This document shows, piece after piece, positions 1-8,210 of a stretch of 33,684 nucleotides of DNA (the stretch's first letter is position 1; the number at the start of each line of letters is the position of its first letter). The translations under genes were made by a program, and so were the position numbers. Under the pieces are notes generated by a model. It had not been told where the DNA came from, searched no databases, and worked only from the letters and a program-made list of their open reading frames with translations. Origin of the DNA: Chara braunii (lineage: Eukaryota; Streptophyta; Charophyceae; Charales; Characeae); contig BFEA01000046.1 in the NCBI GenBank assembly GCA_003427395.1, positions 2,220,815-2,254,498 of the forward strand, written 5' to 3'.

Positions 1-841
1 TCCTCTCATAGTCTGCAGATGCAGGGAAGTCAGAAGTGAGAGGGAGAGAAGAGATGGTGGACTGAGAAGAAGAAGAAGAAGACCTCTCTCTCTCTCTCTC
101 CTTGTTACGAACCAGATACTAACCTGTGATGTTGGCGTTGTGCTGCAGGTACCTCGAAGACGGAGCTGGAGCAACGGCACTGCAGGTAGGTACCTCTGGC
201 CTCCGCCCAAGCGCTCTCTCTCTCTCTCTTGTGCTACCTAGCTATGGCGCCCAGCGCTGGAGACTACAGCTACCTACTGTGCCCAGCGTTGAAGACTACT
301 AGCTAACGCTACAACTACTACAACGCAGCGCTCCCTCCAGAGTGCTGCACCCGAATCCCGGAGACTACAACTGACCGAATGCCTTCCTCGGAAGTGCCTG
401 GGAAGTCCTATGTACTACCTCGGCCTGCCTCCTGACTACTGGAGGCCAGTCAGGCCGAGGAGACAGCTCTTGCCAATGTCGAAGTGTGCCAGGGGCTGGC
501 GTGCAGCAGCCTGCTTGAGGCTGGCGTGGGAAACAAACTATTAATAGTCTGTTCCCGAAACCGTGGTTCGGTGCCTGAGTTTCAGGGCCGGTCGTTCTGA
601 TGAACGACCGAAAATGGCCCTTCGTTTCAAGCTAAAAATGCTGTAGCCATTTTTAGTCTGAAACGACACAGGGACAGGCCTTGGAATTCAGGCTTTCGGC
701 CAGAACCGACAGGGGGCTTGTAAGCCCTGGATTTCAGGCTTTCGGCCTGAAATTCAGGCTTTTGGCCTGAAGTTCGGGCTTTTAGCCTGAACGGACGCAG
801 GCCTGCAAAATGGCCTGCGTGTGCACGCGCAGCATGTAACA
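1..841 (-). repeat. 3' LTR, partial (truncated by window edge)
   Basis: Aligns base for base, with scattered substitutions and small indels, to 7395-8210. It ends at GCATGTAACA (832-841), the inverted complement of the LTR start at 6899. By eye the two LTRs differ at a few percent of positions, mostly transitions, so the insertion is not recent. Differences in this copy include four TTCAGGC...GCCTGAA hairpin units (686-791) against two in the other LTR, and one instead of two copies of the GTCGTTC...GAACGAC hairpin. Confidence 0.93.
589..820. repeat. Hairpin-rich segment of LTR U3 (3' LTR copy)
   Basis: Consecutive inverted repeats fill the first part of U3 in element orientation. They are 589-597/602-610 (9-bp perfect stem, loop TGAT); 623-640/648-665 (18-bp stem, two mismatches, 7-nt loop); a 19-nt TTCAGGC...GCCTGAA unit at 686-704; three more at a 20-bp period at 733, 753 and 773; and 795-803/812-820 (9-bp perfect stem, 8-nt loop). 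I infer regulatory or replication-slippage significance; no function is known to me. Confidence 0.8.
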
Positions 842-854
842 CCCCCCCCTCCTT
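842..854 (-). other. Polypurine tract (plus-strand primer)
   Basis: On the minus strand the sequence immediately before the 3' LTR reads AAGGAGGGGGGG and then TGTTACATGC. A purine run directly abutting the 3' LTR is the standard plus-strand DNA priming site of LTR retrotransposons. The TAA stop of pol (853-855) overlaps its first bases, so there is no 3' untranslated spacer. Confidence 0.88.
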
Positions 855-2673
855 ATGAAGTCAAGCCGGGGCGAGGGCGAAGCCGTCGATCTGAAGGTGG
901 AACCTGGACGCGGGCGCGGCGGGGAGCCGAAGAAACCGGCTTGCCTTGCATCTTGCGTTTGTAGCGTGCGAGAACGTTTGGAGCTGTTGCTTGAAGTTCC
1001 GCACGGGTTAACCAACGGTCAGCTCGGTGTGTGCAGTATGCAAAATGCACTAAATACTCAGTTGGCTTGTTGCCAAAGCGTCGCTGGGAGATGATGTCGC
1101 GGACCTCCTGAAAACCATCCATAGAAGGTGGGTCTTGCGTACGTCTCCCGGGAAAGTCGTCATGATCCACTGGCATGTAGAGAGCCAGTTTGGAGTAATG
1201 AAAGACTGGGTAGACAGGCAAGTGGCTTGGCACCTGAATCGTGAAGGAGGGTCCTTCGGGTGTGTCCCCAGCGGGCTCTATGATCGGCCAAGGCCCCATC
1301 CATTTTGGGAGGAGCTTGCGAGAGACGTCTTGTTCGAGGCTGAATTCCGCTGCTGAAACCCAGACGAGGTCCCCGACGCAGAATGGGCAAGGAAGACGTT
1401 GGCGATTTGCCTGTTGGCTCATGTGCCGCTGCGTCTTAGCCATCTGGTCGCGTGCCTTGACAAGAAGCTCTTGCATCCGACACAAGAAAAGAAGATGGTC
1501 GTCACTCACGGTCGTGCGTGGAGTAATCGTGTCCAATGGTGACGTGACCGGCGAGCCGTGCTCGAACTCGAAGGGTGATATCCCAATAGCCGGGTGGATG
1601 GAAGAGTTGTAGGCCAACTCAACGTTCGGCAGTCGTTCAACCCAGTCTTTCTGGTCGGGGTGGATGAGAGTGCGAAGGAGAACCTGTGCGGTCTGATGCG
1701 CCCTCTCCGTCTGACCATCTGTCTGAGGGTGGCGAGCTGAACTGGGCTTGAGAGATGAGCCCCATCGCTTGATTCGCGCCAACCAAAAATCGGACATGAA
1801 CCGAGTGTCGTGGTCGCAGACGATCTCCTTGGGGTAACCCTTGGTGCGAACGCAACCGGCGTACAGAACCTCGGCCAACTCCGGTGCCTTGGCATGATAG
1901 CGACAAGGCAAAAACATGGCGAACTTGGTGAGTCGGTCGACTACTGTGAGAATCTCATCCACTCCGGTCTTGTGATTGGGGAACGGGCCGGTGATGTCCA
2001 TGGCAATCGCTTCCCTTCGCCTCAACGGGACTGGTAATGGTCGTAACTCGCCGTACGGACGATGGTTGCGGGATTTGCAGCGTCGGCAAACCTCGCATGA
2101 CTCGCAATAGCGCGTGACGTCGCCGAGAAGGCCGGGCCACCAAAATCGCTCGCGAAGTTGGCCAATCGTGCGATGGACTCCAAAATGTCCAGTGGCGGGA
2201 GCGTCGTGGAACTCGCCAAGAAGCCGTGTACGCAAGTGAGGATCACTTGGTACGCAAAGAAGGTCCTTCCCCCGCGTGTGGACAAGCAAGTACCCCTCTT
2301 GGATCCGGTAGTGAGAAGGAGCCGGATTAGGAGAGGAGCAATTCGCGTACTTGTCGCGAAACTCGGGGTCGGCTTGGTAGTCGCGGAAGAAGTTGTTCCG
2401 CAGGTCGTCGTCAATCTCGAAGGTCGAGTGGACTGCGGTACAATGATCCGGACGCCGTGACAGAGCATCCGCAAAACGGTTCGACTTCCCGGGAATGTGA
2501 TCGGGAAAGAAGTCGAACTGGTCGATGAAAGTCATCCATCGGGCGATGGTGTTGTTGACGGTGTCTTGTGTCTTGTAGAAGACCAACGGATTGTTGTCCG
2601 TTACCCATCGAAACTGGCTTCGACCAAGGAGGAAGTGTCGCCACCGCTTGAGCGCGTGGACGAAGGCGAGCAG
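853..2673 (-). CDS. pol: pol fragment: RNase H C-terminus, integrase and chromodomain
   Basis: This is the one long open stretch left in the element. It opens after the TAG at 2674-2676 and has no ATG at its head; the first start-like codon is a TTG at 2586, from which 577 residues run to TAA at 853. Numbered from there, the first 48 residues finish RNase H. The integrase zinc finger is H127, H134, C164, C167, followed by the catalytic triad D197, D258, E294 with D(35)E spacing (motifs AMDITGPFP, CDHDTRFMSDFW, HPQTDGQTERAH). A chromodomain-like module at about 492-545 (EVRDII...EYLVHF...DRWLTRAEL) is the type that guides integrase to chromatin in chromoviruses. No catalytic residue is lost, but without an intact upstream frame it is a fragment of the polyprotein. 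Confidence 0.92.
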   Translation of the reverse strand: MLAFVHALKRWRHFLLGRSQFRWVTDNNPLVFYKTQDTVNNTIARWMTFIDQFDFFPDHIPGKSNRFADALSRRPDHCTAVHSTFEIDDDLRNNFFRDYQADPEFRDKYANCSSPNPAPSHYRIQEGYLLVHTRGKDLLCVPSDPHLRTRLLGEFHDAPATGHFGVHRTIGQLRERFWWPGLLGDVTRYCESCEVCRRCKSRNHRPYGELRPLPVPLRRREAIAMDITGPFPNHKTGVDEILTVVDRLTKFAMFLPCRYHAKAPELAEVLYAGCVRTKGYPKEIVCDHDTRFMSDFWLARIKRWGSSLKPSSARHPQTDGQTERAHQTAQVLLRTLIHPDQKDWVERLPNVELAYNSSIHPAIGISPFEFEHGSPVTSPLDTITPRTTVSDDHLLFLCRMQELLVKARDQMAKTQRHMSQQANRQRLPCPFCVGDLVWVSAAEFSLEQDVSRKLLPKWMGPWPIIEPAGDTPEGPSFTIQVPSHLPVYPVFHYSKLALYMPVDHDDFPGRRTQDPPSMDGFQEVRDIISQRRFGNKPTEYLVHFAYCTHRADRWLTRAELQATAPNVLARYKRKMQGKPVSSAPRRARVQVPPSDRRLRPRPGLTS

Positions 2674-2676
2674 CTA

Positions 2677-2883
2677 CTTCTTGCGTGCATCGTCAATGGA
2701 AAGCACAAGAGGCACTTTCTTGCTGAAGTATTCGACCGCGTGCCAGTCCACACCATCATGTTGCTCGAGGACTGCACCAATGCCATAGCCTGACGCATCC
2801 GTAGTGACACGTGTAGGCGCGAGCGGGTCGTATATCCGCAAGACCTCCGCAGACAATAGCGTGGCTTTGAAAGTGAAGAATGA
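2677..2883 (-). pseudogene. pol: pol fragment: RNase H N-terminal half between two stops
   Basis: Same reading frame as the integrase segment. Contains the Ty3-type RNase H core TDASGYGIGAVLEQ with its catalytic aspartate, then a segment ending IDDARKK. It is bounded by an in-frame TGA at 2884-2886 and an in-frame TAG at 2674-2676. Translation across both stops continues the expected protein family on either side (VLRIYDP before the core, LLAFVHALKRWRHFLLG after). These are therefore nonsense mutations in one pol frame rather than separate genes. The domain would degrade the RNA strand of the RNA:DNA hybrid during reverse transcription. Confidence 0.88.
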
Positions 2884-2886
2884 TCA

Positions 2887-3800
2887 TCGCGCCTCCTCTC
2901 CAAAGTCAAACGGCCTATCCTCGCACTGAAGCTTGTTCAAGTGGGCCACGATCTTGGAGTAGCCTTTGATGAAGCGCTGATAGTAGCCGGTAAGACCGAG
3001 GAACGAGCGGACATCCGTGACATTCCGAGGCTCCGGCCACTCTTGGACGGCCTGAATCTTGTCTGATAACGGACTGATGCCCTCCGGTGTAACTAAATGG
3101 CCAAGTATTTCAGCTCTTGCCGGACAAATTCGCACTTGTCGTGGTTGGCCTTGTACTTGGCACGGCGGAGCATCTCCAACACTCGTCGAAGATGTCCAAG
3201 ATCCTCCAATGTCCGGCTGTAGACGAGAATATCGTCTAAGTAGACCAGCACGAACTGGTCCAACATTGCACGAAACTCGTTGGTCATCGCCGCCTGGAAC
3301 GTTGCTGGGGCGTTGGTGAGGCCAAAAGGNATGACCACCCACTCAAAATGCCCGTACCGTGTCTTGAACGCGGTCTTGTAGCGATCGTTCGGCTGGATCG
3401 AGATTTGATGGTATCCCGATTTCAAATCCAACTTGGAAAAATACTTTGCGCCGCCCAGCCGCTCGAGAAGATCGTTGATGCGAGGGAGAGGCCCCGCATT
3501 CTTGACGGTTTGCGCGTTGAGCTTGCGGTAGTCGATACGCAATCTTCCTGACGAAGAGAACTGGTGCTCCATATGGGGAGCTACTCGGGCGGATCCAGCC
3601 CTTGGCCAACAAATCATGGATCCGATAGATGCAACCTTTCGGCGGCACGGCACCGGCCTCAAGAATGATCTCGTGAGAGATCGGCCGACCCGGCACCACA
3701 CCGGTAGGTGACTCGAAGATGTCGGCGAACTCATCCAGCAACCGTACCACACGGGGATCCGAAGACAAGTCCGTGGGTGAAGAGTCGGCTACCGCGACGG
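2887..3800 (-). pseudogene. pol: Reverse transcriptase domain of pol, frameshifted
   Basis: RT motifs are clear but spread over two frames. The N-terminal part ([20 protein letters not shown]) is in the same frame as protease. From about 3545 the frame changes and carries [32 protein letters not shown] and the catalytic YLDDILVYS box. At about 3101-3103 a one-base loss returns the reading to the first frame, continuing GHLVTPEGI and SFLGLTGYYQRFI. Near 3618 the run goes straight from a PPKGCIYR motif into LLAKGW, so a short in-frame stretch that normally separates these motifs is missing. One ambiguous base lies at 3330. The YLDD residues are intact, but the enzyme cannot be translated as one chain. 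Confidence 0.93.
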
Positions 3801-3939
3801 TCCGTAAGAAACATAGGCCGATCTCCTCGGGTTGCTCGTAAGCGCAAGTTGCCCGGAATGATTTGGCCGTCACCACTTGGCACCGGATCGAAGAGTGCGG
3901 TAGAGGAATAGTACATGCCACTTCCGCGCCGAAGGCGTC

Positions 3940-4605
3940 GNGAANGCTAAGAGTCCGCNGATGGAAGTTGACCGTGTGATCCGCACTTGCAAGCCAAGGC
4001 ATTCCCAGAATGATGTCGAAGTCCGTGTCGAGAATATCGAATGTCACCGGTTCGCATGCATGAGGTGCGAAGTAGACCGGTACGGCCTCGATGTAACGAT
4101 CGAGCAGTTGCTGCGTCTTTCCATCCTCCAACTTGATCGCCGTCGGGTTTGTCTTTCTCCGAACTTGTGCGCCAAGGCCAGCCCTTTGCATAAAAGACTG
4201 GCTCATGAAGTTGCGAGTCGCGCCGCTATCCAGCAAAGCGCTGCAGGTCGCTTGCCCAACTTGGATGCGGACATACATGAGCGGTGCATTGTTGTTATCG
4301 TACTGCTGCGTGCGAAACTCGCGGGCCACCTTGGTGGTATATGCCAGGATGTCCCCCACCGCGACTTCGTCATCCGTCGGCGAAGTTGGTGGTGCATAGA
4401 AGGAAAGGTAAGTGTGGAGATGAGCGCTAAGTGTTGCGCATTGCGGTCCCGGCAAACAGCCTGTGGTCGGGAGAGGGAGCCATGCAAAGTCCTCAGACGT
4501 GAGCGGGTCCAATGCCTCTATATTGAAATTGCGCGGCGAATCCCGTGACGAACCACTTGAAGACGATATGTCGCTGTTGCCGGACGGAGAAAAAAACACA
4601 CACAC
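3940..4605 (-). pseudogene. pol: Retroviral-type aspartic protease domain and gag-pol linker
   Basis: The open frame 4647-3343 contains the aspartic protease motif LLDSGATRNF (active-site Asp codon at 4228-4230) and, about 70 residues on, the flap/C-terminal hallmark DIILGMPWL. Ty3 proteases act as homodimers that cut the Gag-Pol polyprotein. The frame is open into the start of RT. Three ambiguous bases (3941, 3945, 3959) fall at its C-terminal end. Upstream of the active site is a low-complexity Ser-rich linker. This frame differs from the gag frame; the change falls near a GT repeat at about 4590-4606. Confidence 0.9.
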
Positions 4606-4606
4606 A
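4590..4606 (-). other. gag/pol frame junction at GT repeat plus T run
   Basis: On the minus strand the sequence reads TGTGTGTGTGTTTTTTC. Gag-like protein upstream and pol-like protein downstream lie in frames that differ by +1 (equivalently minus 2). Loss of one GT unit, or gain of one T, would explain this as a mutation. A programmed frameshift is the alternative. Confidence 0.6.
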
Positions 4607-5995
4607 GATGCCATACGGGGTCCATGGGCCCGTCTGAGCTGCTGCACCGGGCCCGGGGCTAGAAACAGTGTGTGTCTTCGTCTTGCCGCGCCCTCGGCCT
4701 ATGCCGGCGCGGCCACCTTCCAGGGCGGCTGCGAATCTGTCTCCTTCACTGGCAGACGCAGCCTCGCTGGTTTGGTCTAACGGCGCTGCCGCTGTGACCA
4801 CAGCCACTCTTGGTCGATGCTGGTCCCTGCTCGGGCCTGACGCAGATGAACGGACGTTCTTGGCCTCCTTGTTCGTGACGATGATTTGCGCAGCCTTGTC
4901 AAATAATTCCGCCGTCGTCGTCAAGGTGTCCTCGACATGCGTCAGGGCATTGCTCAATGTCGGACATGACCTTGAGATGAAGTAGTGGCGGATGGCCTTG
5001 AAGCCCATCTGGATGTCTGGGACTGACGACAAGCGTTGGTACTTGGCGATCCAGTCCGTACTCGGCAGCGTGCCTTGCTCGAAGACCATGAGCTTGTCCA
5101 TGGCTTTGATCTCTGGCGGCTCCACCTGGAACCGTTTGTGCCACGCCGCCTTCAGATCATCCCAAGTGATCTTGGTGTGCAAGTCGGTAGCTACCACTCC
5201 GTACTTGGACAACAGGTTGTCCAACCAAGCCTGACAGGCGCCCCCTGAGCGAGAGTACAAGTAGGCGTGATGCTTGTGTTCCTTGACGTTGTGGAGCTGC
5301 AGCGTGAGCTCGAACTTGCGAAACCATGGAATTGGATCTGTCTTGATTGAGTCGCAGAAGATCTCCTGCCCATCGAACTTAGGAGCTGTCTCGCGCGGCT
5401 CCGAACTCGAGGTGGTGGCGGTAGTGCAGATCCGCTGCTGCAACTGTTGTGTCGTGGTCTACTGTAACTGTGCGCCGTCCTGGAGGGAGCCGACGTGCAT
5501 CTCCAATGCGGTGAGGCGGTAGGCAGTATTGGAAGAGCCTGCGTCGGCGGCGGCGACTGGTCGCTGCTCCAACCGCTGAAGGCGGTCTTGGAGATGAGCT
5601 ATCGAGTTGTCGAGACCAAGGATCTCCGCCTATTGTGTAATGCAGGTTGCAAGGAGATCCGTGAGATGCGAGAGGAGGAGCGCTATCTTGTTTGCGCTAT
5701 CCTCCAACTGGCTATTCTCGGCCTCGCTTCGCCATTCTGCTGCCATGGTAAGTAATGCCCGCTCTCCGGTGAATATCTTCTCACGACGCTGTGTTCTTTC
5801 TTCATCGGCAGCCCTTGCTGCTGCCTCGTCATGTTGGCGCTGTTGTTCAACTGCCAGTAGACGTGCCTGCTCGGCATCCTCTGCCCTTTTCTTTGCTGCT
5901 GCGGCAGCGTCATCTGCCCGCTTCTTTGTCTCGGTACTCCAGGCTAATATGTGGGCCTGATAGGCCTCGTCTGTTTCTCCGGGCCTCTGGTCCAT
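4590..5995 (-). pseudogene. gag: gag, two in-frame stops
   Basis: The likely start is the ATG at 5993-5995 (MDQRPGETDEAYQ), the first ATG in this frame followed by family-like protein. Residues about 10-110 are an Ala/Lys/Glu/Gln-rich predicted coiled coil (KKRADDAAAAAKKRAEDAEQ). TAG at 5630-5632 and TAG at 5459-5461 interrupt the frame, and reading across each stop continues plausible gag (AEILGLDNS..., then QQLQQ). The retrotransposon gag (capsid-like) domain follows at about 5330-4950, with IPWFRKFELTLQL, CQAWLDNLL and TWDDLKAAWHKRF. The C-terminus is Arg/Gly-rich (GRAGIGRGRGKTK), and I see no CCHC zinc knuckle. Gag would form the virus-like particle around the element RNA. Confidence 0.88.
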
Positions 5996-6062
5996 GACTG
6001 CTGTTTGTGAACGCAACAGCGTAGACCAGACCGGTGCCTGCTGATGTGGTATCCCTTGCTGT

Positions 6063-6168
6063 TGACGTGGCAATGCTGATGTGTCCTTCTGACGTGTCCT
6101 GCTGACGTAGCCTGCTGACGGGGCCTGTTGACGTACTTATGTAGCCTGCTGAAGTGGCTTGCTGACGT
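6063..6168. promoter_or_regulatory. Cluster of TGACGT motifs in the leader
   Basis: TGACGT occurs at 6063, 6090, 6103, 6129 and 6163, with TGACGG at 6116, inside a degenerate short repeat of the form CCTGCTGACGTGG. TGACGT is the core bound by plant bZIP (TGA/CREB-like) factors. The cluster lies just upstream of gag in element orientation. That it recruits bZIP proteins is inference; it may only be a decayed minisatellite. Confidence 0.4.
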
Positions 6169-6294
6169 GGCAACTTACCAATGCCGCCGCAAGGGGTACC
6201 CGGATACAACCAGAAACGGCAAGGCGAGAGATGGCAACAACATAGGTGGGGAGGGGTGGGTGGGATAATCGCCTGAAGTACGAAATGATCTCTG

Positions 6295-6430
6295 AAAGCG
6301 AAAAAAATTTCGACTTTAGACTGCAACCGATTTATAGACCAACTGACAGAATCCAAGAACTTAAAGCGAAAAAAAATTCGACTTTAGACTGCAACCGATT
6401 TATAGAACCAACTGACAGAATCCAAGAACT
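6295..6430. repeat. Direct tandem duplication, 68-bp unit, in leader
   Basis: 6295-6362 and 6363-6430 are near-identical, each starting AAAGCGAAAAAAA and ending TCCAAGAACT. They lie in the untranslated leader between the primer binding site and gag. The rest of the leader (6431-6884) is AT-rich with A and T runs and has no coding signal. Confidence 0.9.
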
Positions 6431-6884
6431 GCGAAAAGAATCCGAACAGAAATGACAAGTATTCGGATTTATTCCGATGGGAATATTCGCAGTTTGGAAA
6501 ATAATATGCAGGAGGTATTTCCCGTACCATTTTCAGAAAAACGAATTTCAGAAAATAAGATATTCCGAAGTTCTAAGTAACGGGAAATGCAACAGAAAAT
6601 CGAAACTTTCAAAAAGAAATATATTCCGGATTTTCAACAATGAAATTTCGAATTTTCAGAAAGAAAAATGAAAATAGGAATTTCAGATGTTGCAATATAG
6701 CGATGTTCCACAGCAGAATAGCGAGAAAATAAAATCCGAGAAAAGAAAAAAAAAATCGATTTTTTTTTTGTAGTAAGGTCAAGATCGTGATTTTGGGGTA
6801 TGTCCTAATCAAACAGAAAAGACTAACTAGCTTTTTAGTCCCCGCACACGTGGCAAATCAGGTTGTCATGATTCACGTGCAAAA

Positions 6885-6896
6885 GCTCCGATACCA
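6885..6896 (-). other. tRNA primer binding site, initiator Met type
   Basis: On the minus strand, two bases after the 5' LTR, the sequence reads TGGTATCGGAGC. From memory, the plant initiator Met tRNA primer site is TGGTATCAGAGC, giving one mismatch. Minus-strand DNA synthesis of the element would start here. The position next to the LTR end supports the element boundaries independently. Confidence 0.85.
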
Positions 6897-6898
6897 AC

Positions 6899-8210
6899 TG
6901 TTACATGCATAGATATGGAATATACGTAATAAACCGAGAATCTGCAATGTGATGAAAAGGATTGAATAGACAATGCGGTACGAGTAGAATCTCGACAAGC
7001 AATGTACATTCTCGTTCATACATAAAGATGCTGAAGAGCGCAGGGAAGACTTTGATACAAAGACCGACCTGACAGGACTGAGCTCATTCACGTAGTTCGG
7101 AGTAAAGAGCAGAATGCTAGAGTGCTACTAACTAGCCCAATCAATGTTTGAACTCAGACTAAACATGCATTGTATCCATCACCGAGTGTGAAGGAGCCTG
7201 GCGCTGCACACAGGAAGAAAGCGCCAGGTCCACACATACATAGACGAAGAGATAAGGATCAGACGAAAGGAGGGAGGAAGATGGGAATGTCGTTAACACC
7301 AAGTCTTGGTCACCAATCCCAAATAGTCCCTCGTTGCCATGTCTGAACCCCCGAAAGTGGAGTCTGGATCAAATGTCACCAAGCTCTGTATCTCTCCTCT
7401 CATAGTCTGCAGATGCAGGGAAGTCAGAAGTGAGAGGGAGAGAAGAGATGGTGGACTGAGAAGAAGAAGAAGAAGACCTCTCTCTCTCTTTCTTTGTTAC
7501 GAACCAGATACTAACCTGTGATGTTGGCGTTGTGCTGCAGGTACCTCGAAGACGGAGCTGGAGCAATGGCACTGCAGGTAGGTACCTCTGGCCTCCGCCC
7601 AAGCTCTCTCTCTCTCTCTCTAGTGCTACCTAGCTATGGCGCCCAGCGCTGGAGACTACAGCTACCTACTGCGCCCAGCGCTGAAGACTACTAGCTAACT
7701 CTACAACTACTACAACGCAGTGCTCCCTCAAGTGCTGCACCCGAATCCAGAAGACTACAACTGACCGACTGCCTTCCTCGGAAGTGCCTGGGAAGTCCTA
7801 TGTACTACCTCGGCCTGGCTCCTGACTACTGGAGGCCAGTCAGGCCGAGGAGGCAGCTCTTGCCAATGCCGAAGTGTGCCAGGGGCTGGCGTGCAGCAGC
7901 CTGCTTGAGGCTGGCGTGGGAAACAGATTATTAATAGTCTGTTCCCGAAACCGTGGTTCGGTGCCTGAGTTTTAGGGCCGGTCGTTCTGATGAACGACCG
8001 TCGTTCTGATGAACGACCGAAAATGGCCCTTCGTTTCAGGCTAAAAATGCTGTAGCCATTTGTAGTCTGAAACGGCACAGGGACAGGCCCTGGAATTCAG
8101 GCATTCGGCCTGAACCGACAGGGGGCCTGTAAGCATTGGATTTCAGGCTTTCGGCCTGAACGGACGCAGGCCTGCAAAATGGCCTGCGTGTGCACGTGCA
8201 GCATGTAACA
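6899..8210 (-). repeat. 5' LTR, complete (1,312 bp)
   Basis: Bounded by a perfect 10-bp terminal inverted repeat TGTTACATGC (6899-6908) and GCATGTAACA (8201-8210). It matches 1-841 from position 7395 onward. It contains (CT)n runs near 7478 and 7606 and a symmetrical TATTAATA at about 7930, a possible but weak core promoter in U3. Its hairpin block (about 7980-8190) carries a tandem duplication of the GTCGTTC...GAACGAC hairpin and two TTCAGGC...GCCTGAA units (8096-8114, 8142-8160). Confidence 0.93.

Larger units (their letters stand above)
1..8210 (-). mobile_element. Degenerate Ty3/gypsy chromovirus LTR retrotransposon, left end off-window
   Basis: Seen: two copies of the same long repeat (1-841 and 6899-8210) flank a minus-strand coding region whose order is gag, protease, reverse transcriptase, RNase H, integrase, chromodomain. 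That order and the C-terminal chromodomain define Ty3/gypsy chromoviruses. A primer binding site follows the 5' LTR and a polypurine tract precedes the 3' LTR. Four in-frame stops, about three frameshifts and small deletions make this copy incapable of producing its own polyprotein. Base 1 aligns with 7395, so about 496 bases of the 3' LTR lie outside the window and the target duplication cannot be tested. The base run just outside the complete LTR is ccctt (8211-8215), which is the predicted target duplication. Confidence 0.95.

Noticed and set aside
853-2644. Plus-strand and alternative-frame open frames across the pol region
   Set aside because: Shadows of the minus-strand integrase and RNase H coding sequence.
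4590-4606. Programmed minus-1 frameshift at T6C between gag and pol
   Set aside because: The two frames differ by +1, not minus 1, and the copy has other inactivating frameshifts, so mutation of the GT repeat is simpler.
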